DNA of 64,000 nt from Paraburkholderia sejongensis (lineage in GTDB: Bacteria > Pseudomonadota > Gammaproteobacteria > Burkholderiales > Burkholderiaceae), in assembly GCF_020880815.1 (NCBI RefSeq), contig NZ_JAJITD010000005.1:1-64000 (forward strand). The letters are read 5' to 3'. A program made the translations under genes and the position numbers. Position 1 is the stretch's first letter; every line of letters begins with the position of its first letter. A model generated the notes under the pieces. It was not told where the DNA came from, did no database searches, and saw nothing but the letters and a program-made list of their open reading frames with translations. Below, in pieces: positions 9,032 through 18,986 of the stretch.

Positions 9032-9382
9032 GCGTAAAACAGCGGCCCGGGCCGGCTCGTGAACGCGCTGCGGGGCTGCGGTTGCCCCTCGGATCAATTT
9101 CCCGGGGTGCTTGCGTCTCACCGTCACGAACGCGCCGGAATGACGCACAGCAGCAATATCCAGACCGCCTGAAGCCCTGATGCGACCCATGTGGCATCGT
9201 GTCACGAATGCACGTTCCATTCAATTTATTCGTTAAAAATCATATAATTAAAAATAGGTCTTTAACGGTTTAGATAGTTCACTCTGATTTTGATACGGGT
9301 TTTCCCTAGTGCGCCCCCTAGGTTTCCGGTAAAATTGGTTTTGCGGTGCACAACACCGCCTGATCAAAAGGAGAACCCGACC
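9032..9382 (+). promoter_or_regulatory. intergenic region with probable promoter for the GNAT gene
   Basis: A 351-bp gap without a gene. The first half is G+C-rich and holds the short palindrome CGGCCCGGGCCG near 9042. The second half is unusually A/T-rich, with a TATAAT at 9243-9248 and a weak TTCAAT 17 bp upstream, a plausible promoter for the gene at 9383. Confidence 0.4.
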
Positions 9383-10051
9383 ATGAACCTGCTGCCCCCT
9401 AGCACCGCCGAGCTGATCGCCTCGAACGATCGTGCGTCGCTGTCTGCCGGACGTGCGCCCGTTCTGGTCCGCGAGCTCACCACAATCGACCGCGAACGCC
9501 TGCTCACCCACTTCCTCGCGCTCAATGAGGAAGACCGTCTGCTGCGTTTCGGCCAGGTCGTCCCGAATCACGTGATCGAAAACTACGTGCGCGCGATCGA
9601 TTTCACGCGCGACACCGTGTTCGGCGTGTTCAATAGCAAGCTGGAACTGAGCGGCGTCGGCCATCTGGCTTATCTGCCGGCCGAGGGCGACAAGCGCACC
9701 GCCGAATTCGGCGTCTCGGTGCTCGAAAGCGCGCGCGGTCAGGGCATCGGCAGCAAGCTGTTCGAGCGCGCGGCGATCCGCAGCCGCAACACGCACGTGA
9801 CGATGCTGTACATCCACTGCCTGTCGCGCAATTCGACCATGATGCACATCGCCAGAAAGGCCGGCATGAAGATCGAATACGCGTACGGCGAAGCCGACGC
9901 CTACCTGACGTTGTCGCCGGCCGACCAGTCGAGCATCCTCGCTGAAATGCTGCAGGAGCAGGCCGCCGTGTTCGACTACGCACTGAAGCGCCACGCGCGC
10001 CAGGCATCGCGACTGTTCGAGTCGTTCATGCCGGCCGCTATCGCTGCCTGA
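9383..10051 (+). CDS. GNAT-family N-acetyltransferase
   Basis: A 222-residue protein with the GNAT fold. The acetyl-CoA loop is seen as ESARGQGIGSKLFERAAIRSR (about residues 114-134), and the C-terminal part follows the usual beta5-alpha4 order (LYIHCLSRNSTMMHIARKAGM). The substrate is unknown. A strong AAAAGGAG ribosome site 8 nt before 9383 fixes the start over an upstream in-frame option. It stands alone, with its own terminator downstream. Confidence 0.88.
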   Translation: MNLLPPSTAELIASNDRASLSAGRAPVLVRELTTIDRERLLTHFLALNEEDRLLRFGQVVPNHVIENYVRAIDFTRDTVFGVFNSKLELSGVGHLAYLPAEGDKRTAEFGVSVLESARGQGIGSKLFERAAIRSRNTHVTMLYIHCLSRNSTMMHIARKAGMKIEYAYGEADAYLTLSPADQSSILAEMLQEQAAVFDYALKRHARQASRLFESFMPAAIAA

Positions 10052-10073
10052 ATAATCGCTACGGGGAAATGAG

Positions 10074-10103
10074 AAGGGGGCGGCCGCAAGGTCGCCCTTT
10101 TTT
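10074..10103 (+). terminator. intrinsic terminator after the GNAT gene
   Basis: GGGCG (10078-10082) pairs with CGCCC (10093-10097), extended by wobble pairs, and is followed by six T. It lies between convergent genes. Confidence 0.75.
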
Positions 10104-10141
10104 CTTTTGGCGGATGCCCGCCACGTCGGACCCACAAGTGC

Positions 10142-10639
10142 CTACAGAATAGGCAGCGCCGTCGTTTCCTTGATCTTTTCCAGTGAGAAGCTCGACTTCA
10201 CGTCGATCACCGACGGATGACGCAGCAACTGATCCTGCACGAAGCGCGAAAAGTGCGCCATGTCCTCGACCTGGACGCGCAGCAGGTAATCCATCTCACC
10301 GGTCATCGCGTGACAGGCGACTACTTCGGGCCATGTCTGCACGGCGGCGCCGAACAGCTCCGCGTGGGTCGCCTCGCCTTGCGGGCTGAACGCGCGGCCG
10401 CCGCCCTTCTCCAGGCGCACGTTCACATACGCGAGCAGATCGAGTCCGAGCCGCTGCGCGTCGAGCAGCGCAACGTAACCGCGAATCACGCCGCTTTCCT
10501 CGAGCCGGCGAATCCGCCGCAAGCAGGGACTCGGCGACAGGTTGATCCGCTCCGCGATTTCCTGATTCGACAGCCGGCCGTTCTCCTGAAGAATGCCCAG
10601 AATGCGCCGGTCGATCGCGTCTAATTCTGCGTTAGCCAT
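10142..10639 (-). CDS. Lrp/AsnC-family transcriptional regulator
   Basis: A 165-residue regulator. The N-terminal HTH (LDAIDRRILGILQENGRLSNQ, then EIAERINLSPSPCLRRIRRLEE) is followed by the RAM ligand-binding domain (AYVNVRLEKG; MTGEMDYLLRVQVEDM). It is divergent from hpd with a 135-bp shared control region. AsnC-type regulators often control adjacent amino acid catabolism genes, so it probably regulates hpd in response to tyrosine or a related compound. That is inference. Confidence 0.9.
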   Translation of the reverse strand: MANAELDAIDRRILGILQENGRLSNQEIAERINLSPSPCLRRIRRLEESGVIRGYVALLDAQRLGLDLLAYVNVRLEKGGGRAFSPQGEATHAELFGAAVQTWPEVVACHAMTGEMDYLLRVQVEDMAHFSRFVQDQLLRHPSVIDVKSSFSLEKIKETTALPIL

Positions 10640-10774
10640 GTTCTGCCGCGTAAGGTTGAAATTGAGACGTAAACTGGCTCAAGCGTAGTCATCCGCGAAT
10701 AAGTTCGCAAGCTTTTGCCTCCGGTGCAGTCCTACACTTGCTTCATGCGTTCGCGCCATACAGGAGACAAGACC

Positions 10775-11872
10775 ATGCAGGTTGCAACTTGGGACAACCC
10801 CGTCGGCACCGACGGCTTCGAATTCATCGAATACACCGCGCCGGACCCGAAAGCGCTCGGCAAGCTGTTCGAGCAGATGGGTTTCACCGCCGTCGCGCGA
10901 CATCGTCATAAGGATGTGACGCTGTACCGGCAGGGCGGCATCAACTTCATCGTCAACGCGGAAAAGGATTCGTTCGCGCAGCGCTTCGCGCGGCTGCACG
11001 GCCCGTCGATCTGCGCGATCGCGTTTCGTGTGCAGGACGCCGCCAAGGCCTACAGCCAGGCGCTCGAAAAAGGCGCATGGGGCTTCGACAACAAGACCGG
11101 CCCGATGGAGCTGAACATTCCGGCGATCAAAGGCATCGGCGATTCGCTGATTTATTTCGTCGACCGTTGGCGCGGCAAGAACGGCGCGGCGCCGAACAGC
11201 ATCGGCGACATCGATATCTACGACGTCGACTTCGAGCCGATTGCCGGCGCGAACCCGAATCCCGTCGGCCACGGCCTCACCTATATCGATCACCTGACGC
11301 ATAACGTCCATCGCGGCCGCATGCAGGAATGGGCGGAATTCTACGAGCGCCTGTTCAACTTCCGCGAGGTGCGCTATTTCGATATCGAGGGCAAGGTCAC
11401 CGGCGTGAAGTCGAAGGCGATGACTTCGCCGTGCGGCAAGATCCGCATTCCGATCAACGAGGAAGGTTCGGACACCGCCGGCCAGATTCAGGAATACCTG
11501 GACGCGTATCACGGCGAGGGGATTCAGCACATCGCGCTCGGCACCAACGACATCTATCGCACGGTCGACGGCCTGCGCGGCGCGAACATCTCGCTGCTCG
11601 ATACGATCGACACCTATTACGAACTGGTCGACCGCCGCGTGCCGAATCACGGCGAACCGCTCGACGAGCTGCGCAAGCGCAAGATCCTGATCGACGGCGC
11701 GCCGGACGATCTGCTGCTGCAGATCTTCACCGAAAACCAGATCGGCCCGATCTTCTTCGAGATCATCCAGCGCAAGGGCAATCAGGGCTTCGGCGAGGGC
11801 AACTTCAAGGCGCTGTTCGAATCGATCGAACTCGATCAGATTCGCCGCGGCGTGGTGCAGGACAAAACCTGA
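10775..11872 (+). CDS. hpd: 4-hydroxyphenylpyruvate dioxygenase
   Basis: The Fe(II) enzyme that converts 4-hydroxyphenylpyruvate to homogentisate, the committed step of tyrosine breakdown. It is 365 residues with the two-domain vicinal-oxygen-chelate fold. The facial triad is visible as H173 (TYIDHLTHNV), H252 (GIQHIALGTND) and E329 (GPIFFEIIQRKG). The C-terminal GNQGFGEGNFKALFESIE is the family signature. An in-frame start lies 20 codons upstream, but the CAGGAGA site fixes ATG at 10775. Divergent from the AsnC-type gene and ended by a terminator. Confidence 0.97.
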   Translation: MQVATWDNPVGTDGFEFIEYTAPDPKALGKLFEQMGFTAVARHRHKDVTLYRQGGINFIVNAEKDSFAQRFARLHGPSICAIAFRVQDAAKAYSQALEKGAWGFDNKTGPMELNIPAIKGIGDSLIYFVDRWRGKNGAAPNSIGDIDIYDVDFEPIAGANPNPVGHGLTYIDHLTHNVHRGRMQEWAEFYERLFNFREVRYFDIEGKVTGVKSKAMTSPCGKIRIPINEEGSDTAGQIQEYLDAYHGEGIQHIALGTNDIYRTVDGLRGANISLLDTIDTYYELVDRRVPNHGEPLDELRKRKILIDGAPDDLLLQIFTENQIGPIFFEIIQRKGNQGFGEGNFKALFESIELDQIRRGVVQDKT

Positions 11873-11916
11873 ACACACCGCCGCCTCACGGCCGGTCGGC
11901 CGGTCGGCCGGCCAAT

Positions 11917-11952
11917 AAAAAAGGGCGAGCATCGCAGGATCCTCGCCCTTTT
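11917..11952 (+). terminator. bidirectional intrinsic terminator between hpd and the 67-residue gene
   Basis: AAGGGCGAG (11921-11929) pairs with CTCGCCCTT (11942-11950), with an A tract before and a T tract after, so it can serve both convergent genes. Just upstream (11890-11913) is a tandem GGTCGGCC motif. Confidence 0.85.
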
Positions 11953-12022
11953 ACTTATTTACGCCGCCGCTCACACCGGAGCCGCGGCCGGTTACAGAAA
12001 GACGCTCCGCTCGCGCGGCACG

Positions 12023-12226
12023 TCAGGAATTTTGCCCGTCCTCGTCGCGGCTGACCGACGCTTGCGTAAGTCGCCCGGCCTGCGCGCGCGCGGGTGCGAC
12101 CTGGGCGCTACGGCTCATCGCGTTGGAAAGTGCGCCCATGCTGCCCGGGTTCGACCGCGCCGGCGCGCTGATCGCGAAGAAAGCGGCGGAAACCATCAGG
12201 AAGGTCTGGATGTTTCTAGTGTTCAT
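12023..12226 (-). CDS. small exported protein of unknown function
   Basis: A 67-residue protein. The first 22 residues form a likely signal peptide (NTRNIQTFLMVSAAFFAISA). The rest is small, polar and Ser/Ala/Arg-rich with no known domain. The minus strand shows AAGGAG six bases before the ATG, good support for translation. It converges on hpd and shares its terminator. No function can be assigned. Confidence 0.6.
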   Translation of the reverse strand: MNTRNIQTFLMVSAAFFAISAPARSNPGSMGALSNAMSRSAQVAPARAQAGRLTQASVSRDEDGQNS

Positions 12227-12618
12227 GCGTACTCCTTGTTCTAACTGCCCTGCTGCCCCGAAGCCGCGCCGAATGCGCGGCGTTACACGGGCATCGCTCG
12301 CAGGTCGGGGATTAGACAGTGGTTTTCACTGCGGTTCCGCAAATTCGTAGGTTTTACAACCTGTTACATGCGAAATTGCGATAGAAGCGCATTCCAGCCA
12401 AAACGAAGCGCAATTGAATGGAATTTGCAGGCAACACGCGATGAATCGACTCGAAAACCTGCCGCGCATAGCCATTTCTGAAACGCCTGCGGCGGGTTTC
12501 CACCAGTGCTACCATCGGCTAAAACCAGTCAATATGAGCACCCCGGCCCCAGCATTCACAAGATGTCGGGGACCCAAAAAGTTTTGGCGATCCCAAGCTG
12601 AGTGGAGGAGTACACATA
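12227..12618 (+). other. 392-bp intergenic region upstream of the indolepyruvate oxidoreductase
   Basis: No gene is seen. The region holds diverging upstream sequence for the 67-residue gene (minus) and the large oxidoreductase (plus). A/T content rises around 12340-12420. A GTGGAGGAG ribosome site immediately precedes 12619. No operator repeat was recognised. Confidence 0.4.
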
Positions 12619-15600
12619 ATGAATGCCCCGCTAGACGCAGGTCAGCGAGCCCGGCTCGAAGCTGCGTTGTCATCCGTCACGCTCGACGACAAATACACCC
12701 TCGAACGCGGCCGCGCGTACATGAGTGGCATCCAGGCGCTGGTACGTCTGCCGATGTTGCAGCAGGAACGCGATCGCGCCGCCGGCCTGAACACCGCCGG
12801 CTTCATCTCCGGCTACCGCGGCTCGCCCCTCGGCGGACTCGACCAGTCGCTGTGGAAAGCCAAACAGCATCTGGCCGCGCACCAGGTCGTGTTCCAGCCC
12901 GGCGTCAACGAAGACCTCGCCGCCACCGCCGTGTGGGGCTCGCAACAGGTCAACCTGTATCCGAGCGCCAAATACGACGGCGTGTTCTCGATGTGGTACG
13001 GCAAGGGCCCCGGCGTCGACCGTAGCGGCGACGTCTTCAAGCACGGCAACTCGGCCGGTTCGTCGCGCCACGGCGGCGTCCTCGTACTCGCCGGCGACGA
13101 TCACGCGGCCAAATCCTCGACTCTCGCGCACCAGTCGGAACACATCTTCAAGGCCTGCGGGCTGCCTGTGCTGTTTCCGTCGAACGTGCAGGAATACCTG
13201 GACTTCGGCCTGCACGGCTGGGCGATGAGCCGTTATTCCGGGCTGTGGGTCGCAATGAAGTGCGTGACCGACGTGGTCGAATCGTCGGCATCCGTCGATA
13301 TCGACCCGCACCGCACGCAGATCGTTCTGCCCGAAGATTTCATGATGCCGGACGGCGGCCTGAACATCCGCTGGCCCGACCCGCCGCTCGTGCAGGAAGC
13401 GCGGCTGCTCGATTACAAGTGGTACGCCGGCCTCGCCTACGTGCGCGCGAACAGGCTCGACCGCGTCGAAATCGACTCGCCGCATGCGCGCTTCGGCATC
13501 ATGACCGGCGGCAAAGCGTATCTCGACGTGCGCCAGGCGCTGACCGATCTCGGTCTCGACGACGAAACCTGCTCGCGCATCGGCATCCGCCTGTACAAGG
13601 TCGGCTGCGTATGGCCGCTCGAAGCGCAAGGCGCGCAAGCGTTCGCGCGCGGCCTTCAGGAAATTCTGGTGGTCGAGGAAAAGCGCCAGATTCTCGAATA
13701 CGCGATCAAGGAAGAGCTGTACAACTGGCCCGACGCCCAGCGTCCGCGCGTGTTCGGCAAGTTCGACGAAAAGGACGGCGCCGGCGGCGAATGGTCTGTG
13801 CCGATGGGCAACTGGCTGCTGCCCGCGCACTACGAGCTGTCACCGGCGATCATCGCGAAGGCGATTGCGACCCGGCTCGACAAGTTCGATCTGCCGTCCG
13901 ACGTGCGCGCGCGGATCGCCGCGCGCATCGCAGTGATCGACGCGAAGGAAAAAGCGCTCGCGCGCCCGCGCGTCGAAGTCGAGCGCAAGCCGTGGTTCTG
14001 CTCGGGCTGCCCGCACAACACGTCGACCAACGTGCCCGAAGGCTCGCGCGCGATGGCCGGGATCGGCTGCCACTACATGACGGTGTGGATGGACCGCAGC
14101 ACCAGCACGTTCAGCCAGATGGGCGGCGAAGGTGTCGCGTGGGTCGGCCAGGCGCCGTTCACGAACGACAAGCACGTGTTCGCGAACCTCGGCGACGGCA
14201 CCTACTTCCACTCGGGGCTGCTGGCGATTCGCGCGGCGATCGCGTCGAAGGCGAACATCACCTACAAGCTGCTGTACAACGACGCGGTCGCAATGACCGG
14301 CGGCCAGCCGGTCGACGGCGTACTGAGCGTGCCGCAGATCACTCATCAGCTGGCGGCCGAGGGCGCCGCGAAGATCGTGATCGTCACCGACGAGCCGGAG
14401 AAGTACTCGGCCAACGTCGGCCTCGCTCCGGGCATCGACATCCACCATCGCGATCAGCTCGACGAAGTTCAGCGCCAGCTGCGCGAAATCCCCGGCACGA
14501 CGATCCTGATCTACGACCAGACCTGCGCGACCGAAAAGCGCCGTCGTCGCAAACGCGGCGCCTATCCGGATCCGGCGCGCCGCGTCGTGATCAACGAGGC
14601 GGTCTGCGAAGGCTGCGGCGATTGCTCGGTGAAGTCGAACTGCCTGTCGGTCGAACCGCTCGACACCGAATTCGGCACCAAGCGCCAGATCAATCAATCG
14701 ACCTGCAACAAGGACTTCTCGTGTGTGAACGGCTTCTGTCCGAGCTTCGTATCGGTCGAAGGCGGGCAGTTGCGCAAGCCGAAGGTGGCCTCGGGCGTCG
14801 GCGCGGATGCGATGCCGCCGGTGCCGGAGCCCGAACTGCCGTCGATCGACCGGCCGTACGGCGTGCTGGTGACTGGCGTCGGCGGCACCGGCGTCGTCAC
14901 GATCGGCGCGCTGCTCGGGATGGCCGCGCATCTGGAGAGCAAGGGCGTCACCGTGCTCGACGTGACGGGCCTCGCGCAGAAAGGCGGCGCCGTGATGAGT
15001 CACGTGCAGATCGCGAACCAGCCGGCCGATATCCACGCGACCCGCATCGCGATGGGCGAAGCGAGCCTCGTGATCGGCTGCGACGCGATCGTCACCGCGA
15101 GCGACGAATGCGTATCGCGGATGCAGCCGCAGCACACCCGCGTCGTGCTGAACAGCGCGCACACGCCGACCGCCGAGCTGATCCGGAACCCGAACTGGCG
15201 CTTCCCCGGCACCAGCACCGAAGCCGACGTGCGCGCGGCGGCCGGCGACGACAACGTCGCGACCGTCGACGCGAACCAGTTCGCGGTCGCGCTGCTCGGC
15301 GACGCGATCTACACGAATCCGTTCGTGCTCGGCTACGCGTGGCAGCGCGGGTGGGTGCCGCTCACCTATCAGTCGCTGATTCGCGCGATCGAGCTGAACA
15401 ACGTGCAGGTCGAGAAGAACCGCGCGGCGTTCGAATGGGGCCGGCGCGCCGCGCACGACCTCGCCGCGGTGCGCAAGCTCGCGCAGACCCAGGGACGCGC
15501 GGACGCAACCGATACCCAAAGCGGCAAGATCATCGCGCTGCATACGCCGAAGGCACTCGACACGCTGATCGACAAGCGCGCCGACTACCTGGCCGCGTGG

Positions 15601-16221
15601 CAGAACCGCGCGTATGCGGAGCGTTATCGCGCGCTGGTTGGGCAGGTGCGGGCCGCGGAACAGGCGCTCGATCCCGCCGGCAGCCAGTTGCCGCTGACCG
15701 AAGCGGTCGCGAAGAACCTGCACAAGCTGATGGCGTACAAGGACGAATACGAGGTCGCGCGGCTATACAGCGACCCGGCGTTCATCGACAAACTGAACGC
15801 GACGTTCGAGGGCGACTGGAAGCTGCATCTGCATCTGGCGCCGCCGACGCTGTCGAAGAAGGACGCGCAAGGTCACCTCGTGAAGAAGAAATACGGCCCG
15901 TGGATGTTCCGCACGATGCCGCTGCTCGCGAAGCTCAAGTTCCTGCGCGGCACGCCGCTCGACGTGTTCGGCAAGACCGAGGAGCGCCGCACCGAGCGCG
16001 CGTTGATCGGCGAATACGAGGCGCTGGTGCGGGAAGTTATCGGCGGTCTCACCGCGCAGAAACGCGAGCTGGCAATCGAACTCGCGAATCTGCCGGACGG
16101 CATCCGCGGTTATGGGCACGTGAAGGAGAACAACCTGAAGGGCGTGCGGATCCGCTGGAACGAGTTGCTTGCGCGCTGGCGCGCGCCGGATGCGGGCAAA
16201 GCGCGGCACGCGGCGGCCTGA
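12619..16221 (+). CDS. indolepyruvate ferredoxin oxidoreductase, fused IorA-IorB type
   Basis: A 1200-residue single-chain 2-oxoacid:ferredoxin oxidoreductase, decarboxylating indolepyruvate or other aryl pyruvates to the acyl-CoA. An N-terminal pyrimidine-binding domain (SGYRGSPLGGLD, near 55-65) comes first. A thiamine diphosphate domain follows (LGDGTYFHSG about 524, NDAVAMTGGQP about 554). A ferredoxin-like cysteine cluster lies at about 660-700 (CEGCGDC and further Cys). A gamma-type domain comes next (VLVTGVGGTGVVTIGALLGMA), then a C-terminal tail. Such fusions are known in proteobacteria. It neighbours hpd, which fits aromatic amino acid catabolism. It has a GGAGGAG ribosome site and its own terminator. 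Confidence 0.9.
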   Translation: MNAPLDAGQRARLEAALSSVTLDDKYTLERGRAYMSGIQALVRLPMLQQERDRAAGLNTAGFISGYRGSPLGGLDQSLWKAKQHLAAHQVVFQPGVNEDLAATAVWGSQQVNLYPSAKYDGVFSMWYGKGPGVDRSGDVFKHGNSAGSSRHGGVLVLAGDDHAAKSSTLAHQSEHIFKACGLPVLFPSNVQEYLDFGLHGWAMSRYSGLWVAMKCVTDVVESSASVDIDPHRTQIVLPEDFMMPDGGLNIRWPDPPLVQEARLLDYKWYAGLAYVRANRLDRVEIDSPHARFGIMTGGKAYLDVRQALTDLGLDDETCSRIGIRLYKVGCVWPLEAQGAQAFARGLQEILVVEEKRQILEYAIKEELYNWPDAQRPRVFGKFDEKDGAGGEWSVPMGNWLLPAHYELSPAIIAKAIATRLDKFDLPSDVRARIAARIAVIDAKEKALARPRVEVERKPWFCSGCPHNTSTNVPEGSRAMAGIGCHYMTVWMDRSTSTFSQMGGEGVAWVGQAPFTNDKHVFANLGDGTYFHSGLLAIRAAIASKANITYKLLYNDAVAMTGGQPVDGVLSVPQITHQLAAEGAAKIVIVTDEPEKYSANVGLAPGIDIHHRDQLDEVQRQLREIPGTTILIYDQTCATEKRRRRKRGAYPDPARRVVINEAVCEGCGDCSVKSNCLSVEPLDTEFGTKRQINQSTCNKDFSCVNGFCPSFVSVEGGQLRKPKVASGVGADAMPPVPEPELPSIDRPYGVLVTGVGGTGVVTIGALLGMAAHLESKGVTVLDVTGLAQKGGAVMSHVQIANQPADIHATRIAMGEASLVIGCDAIVTASDECVSRMQPQHTRVVLNSAHTPTAELIRNPNWRFPGTSTEADVRAAAGDDNVATVDANQFAVALLGDAIYTNPFVLGYAWQRGWVPLTYQSLIRAIELNNVQVEKNRAAFEWGRRAAHDLAAVRKLAQTQGRADATDTQSGKIIALHTPKALDTLIDKRADYLAAWQNRAYAERYRALVGQVRAAEQALDPAGSQLPLTEAVAKNLHKLMAYKDEYEVARLYSDPAFIDKLNATFEGDWKLHLHLAPPTLSKKDAQGHLVKKKYGPWMFRTMPLLAKLKFLRGTPLDVFGKTEERRTERALIGEYEALVREVIGGLTAQKRELAIELANLPDGIRGYGHVKENNLKGVRIRWNELLARWRAPDAGKARHAAA

Positions 16222-16275
16222 CGGGCTCGTCCAGCGTCGTGAGCATGAGCTGCGACGGCTGAAGCCGAAACTGAC

Positions 16276-16310
16276 AAAAGCGGCGGTCCTCACGGATCGC
16301 CGCTTTTTTT
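16276..16310 (+). terminator. intrinsic terminator of the indolepyruvate oxidoreductase gene
   Basis: AAAAGCGGCG (16276-16285) pairs with CGCCGCTTTT (16298-16307), followed by a T tract. Confidence 0.9.
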
Positions 16311-16317
16311 CACCCAT

Positions 16318-16353
16318 AAAAAACGCCACGAAATCCCAAGGATTGCGTGGCGT
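16318..16353 (-). terminator. intrinsic terminator of maeB
   Basis: On the minus strand ACGCCACG pairs with CGTGGCGT, with an inner AATCC/GGATT helix, followed by six T. It lies 30 bp past the maeB stop, back to back with the plus-strand terminator. Confidence 0.88.
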
Positions 16354-16382
16354 TGCTCGCTCAGCGGCGACCTACCGTTTAC

Positions 16383-18665
16383 TTATTGCGCATTCACCGA
16401 CTTGCGCGCGTTCGCCGAAGCGACCGCCGTCATGTTGATGATCCGGCGCACGGTCGCGGCCGGCGTCAGGATGTGCACCGGCTTTTCCGCGCCGAGCAGG
16501 AACGGACCGACGGTCACGCCTTCGCCGCCCACCACCTTCAGCAGGTTGTAAGCGATGTTCGCCGCTTCGACGTTCGGCATGATCAGCAGGTTCGCCTCGC
16601 CGGAGAGCGACGTGCCCGGGAACGCGGCCTTGCGGATCGCCTCCGAAAGCGCGGCGTCGCCGTGCATTTCACCGTCGATTTCCAGCGACGGCGCACGCTC
16701 GGTGATCAGCTTGCGGGCGGCGGCCATGCGCTGCGACGACGACGACGGCGCGCTGCCGAAGTTCGAGTTCGACAGCAGCGCGACCTTCGGCGTGATGCCG
16801 AACTTCTCGATTTCGCGCGCGGCGAGCATCGTCATGTCGGCGAGTTGTTCGGCGGTCGGCACTTCGTTCACGTACGTGTCGCAGATGAACAGATTGCGGC
16901 CCGGCAGCATCAGCAGGTTCATCGCCGCGAAGTTCTGCACGTCGTCGGCCTTGCCGAGCACCTGTTCGATGAAGTTCAGGTGCGTGTGGTACTGGCCGAT
17001 CATCCCGCAGATCATCCCGTCGGCTTCGCCCAGACGCACGAGGATCGCGCCGATCAGCGTGTTGAACTTGCGCATCGCGGCCTTCGCGACGTCCGGCGTC
17101 ACGCCTTCGCGCGCGCCGAGTTCGTGATACGCCTGCCACGCGCGCTGATAACGCGGATCGTCTTCGGGATCGACGATCTCGACGTCCTCGCCGCACTTGA
17201 GCTTCGAGCCCATCTTCTTCAGACGCATCTCGATCACCGACGGCCGGCCGATCAGGATCGGCTTGGCGATCTTCTCGAGCAGCACGAACTGCGCGGCGCG
17301 CAGCACGCGCTCGTCTTCGCCTTCCGCGAACACAATGCGGGCCGGCGCCGACTTCGCCGCCGCGAACACCGGACGCATCACCATGCCGGTGCGGTAGACG
17401 GTCGTGCCGAGTTCTTCGCGGTACGCGTCCATGTCCTTGATCGGACGGGTCGCAACGCCCGAATCCATCGCGGCTTGCGCGACGGCCGGCGCGATCTTGA
17501 TGATCAGGCGCGGATCGAACGGCTTCGGAATCAGGTACTCGGGACCGAATTCGAGCGAATGGCCTTCATATGCCTTCGCGACTTCGTCGCCCTGGTCGGT
17601 TTCCTCGGCCAGCTCGGCGATCGCGCGCACGCACGCGAGCTTCATTTCCTCGGTGATCGTGGTCGCGCCGACGTCGAGCGCGCCGCGGAAGATGAACGGG
17701 AAGCACAGCACGTTGTTGACCTGGTTCGGATAGTCCGAACGGCCGGTCGCGATGATGCAGTCCGGGCGCACTTTCTTCGCGTCTTCCGGGCGGATTTCCG
17801 GCTCCGGGTTCGCGAGCGCGAGAATCAGCGGCTGGGTGCCCATTTCGGCGACCATCTCCGGCTTCAGCACGCCGGCGCTCGAGCAGCCGAGGAACACATC
17901 GGCGCCGCGGATCGCGTCGGCCAGCGTGCGCGCGTCGGTATTGGCCGCATAGCGTTCCTTCGACGGATCGAGGTTGCCGCGGCCTTCGTAGATCACGCCC
18001 TTCGAATCGGTGACGAGGATGTTCTGCTTCGACAGACCCAGGTTGACCAGCAAGTCCAGACAGGCAATTGCCGCCGCGCCCGCACCCGAACAGACGAGCT
18101 TCACTTCGCCGAGCTGCTTGCCGACCACTTTCAGGCCGTTCAGGATCGCCGCCGACGCGATGATCGCGGTGCCGTGCTGATCGTCGTGGAAGACCGGAAT
18201 TTTCATGCGCTCGCGCAGCTTCTTCTCGATGTAGAAGCACTCGGGCGCCTTGATGTCTTCGAGGTTGATGCCGCCGAGCGTCGGCTCGAGCATCGCGATC
18301 GCTTCGACGAGCTTGTCCGGGTCCGACTCGCTCAACTCGATGTCGAACACGTCGATACCGGCGAACTTCTTGAACAGACAGCCCTTGCCTTCCATCACCG
18401 GCTTCGCGGCGAGCGGACCGATGTTGCCGAGGCCGAGCACGGCCGTGCCGTTGGTGATCACGCCGACGAGGTTGCCGCGCGACGTGTACTTCTGCGCGTC
18501 GAGCGGTGTGTCGTAAATCGCCATACAGGCCGCTGCAACACCCGGCGAATACGCGAGCGACAAGTCCAGCTGGTTCGACAGCGGCTTGGTGGGCGTCACC
18601 GAAATCTTGCCGGGTTTCGGATTCTGGTGGTATGCGAGAGCGCTTTGCTTGAGTTGTTCGTCCAT
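16383..18665 (-). CDS. maeB: NADP-dependent malic enzyme with C-terminal phosphotransacetylase-like domain
   Basis: A 760-residue enzyme that oxidatively decarboxylates malate to pyruvate, making NADPH. The N-terminal malic domain starts near [12 protein letters not shown], and the [10 protein letters not shown] motif and the NAD(P)-binding [14 protein letters not shown] follow. Residues from about 430 on form the phosphate acetyl/butyryl transferase-like domain ([30 protein letters not shown]) that is usual in MaeB and regulatory rather than catalytic. Length matches the family. The start at 18665 (MDEQLKQSA) removes an improbable upstream extension; the ribosome site is weak. Confidence 0.96.
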   Translation of the reverse strand: MDEQLKQSALAYHQNPKPGKISVTPTKPLSNQLDLSLAYSPGVAAACMAIYDTPLDAQKYTSRGNLVGVITNGTAVLGLGNIGPLAAKPVMEGKGCLFKKFAGIDVFDIELSESDPDKLVEAIAMLEPTLGGINLEDIKAPECFYIEKKLRERMKIPVFHDDQHGTAIIASAAILNGLKVVGKQLGEVKLVCSGAGAAAIACLDLLVNLGLSKQNILVTDSKGVIYEGRGNLDPSKERYAANTDARTLADAIRGADVFLGCSSAGVLKPEMVAEMGTQPLILALANPEPEIRPEDAKKVRPDCIIATGRSDYPNQVNNVLCFPFIFRGALDVGATTITEEMKLACVRAIAELAEETDQGDEVAKAYEGHSLEFGPEYLIPKPFDPRLIIKIAPAVAQAAMDSGVATRPIKDMDAYREELGTTVYRTGMVMRPVFAAAKSAPARIVFAEGEDERVLRAAQFVLLEKIAKPILIGRPSVIEMRLKKMGSKLKCGEDVEIVDPEDDPRYQRAWQAYHELGAREGVTPDVAKAAMRKFNTLIGAILVRLGEADGMICGMIGQYHTHLNFIEQVLGKADDVQNFAAMNLLMLPGRNLFICDTYVNEVPTAEQLADMTMLAAREIEKFGITPKVALLSNSNFGSAPSSSSQRMAAARKLITERAPSLEIDGEMHGDAALSEAIRKAAFPGTSLSGEANLLIMPNVEAANIAYNLLKVVGGEGVTVGPFLLGAEKPVHILTPAATVRRIINMTAVASANARKSVNAQ

Positions 18666-18986
18666 TTCTAGGCCTGCGAGACGTAAGTAATTGGGCCCGG
18701 GGCACCACACCGTTGCTTCGCTTGCATCTGTCAGACGGATAGCCGACCGAGGTGGTTTTCGCACGCGCCGGTTGGCGCGGTGGCTTACCTCGACGAAGTA
18801 CGGGACGATGTGGAGTGCTTCGCGGGTCGACCAGTGTACACCTGGGACGTGTCGATGCACTGAGTGGTTAACAGGACTAACCAATGGCGAAACAGCGGCT
18901 GATAATACTGCCGCGCCGCTGCCCGGCGCCGGGTTCCGCGCGCTGGCTATTTGACATTGCGCCGCGCAGCGGGCGCGGATTCGGAG
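18666..18986 (-). promoter_or_regulatory. maeB upstream region with inverted repeats
   Basis: This 321-bp gap between maeB and the MFS gene holds a GGTT-looped hairpin CGCGCC/GGCGCG (18764-18779). It also has an operator-like dyad TGGTTA-n7-TAACCA (18865-18883), roughly 200 bp before the maeB start. The dyad could bind a regulator of maeB; no family can be assigned from sequence. Confidence 0.3.

Noticed and set aside
11890..11913. Tandem GGTCGGCC motif after hpd
   Set aside because: Three short copies in G+C-rich spacer next to a terminator; most likely low-complexity sequence.
13245..16262. 1005-codon plus-strand open frame within the indolepyruvate oxidoreductase
   Set aside because: Out-of-frame shadow of a certain gene, extremely Arg-rich.
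16347..18671. 774-codon plus-strand open frame over maeB
   Set aside because: Antisense to a clear maeB gene; His/Arg/Asp-rich composition is the reverse image of a high-G+C coding strand.
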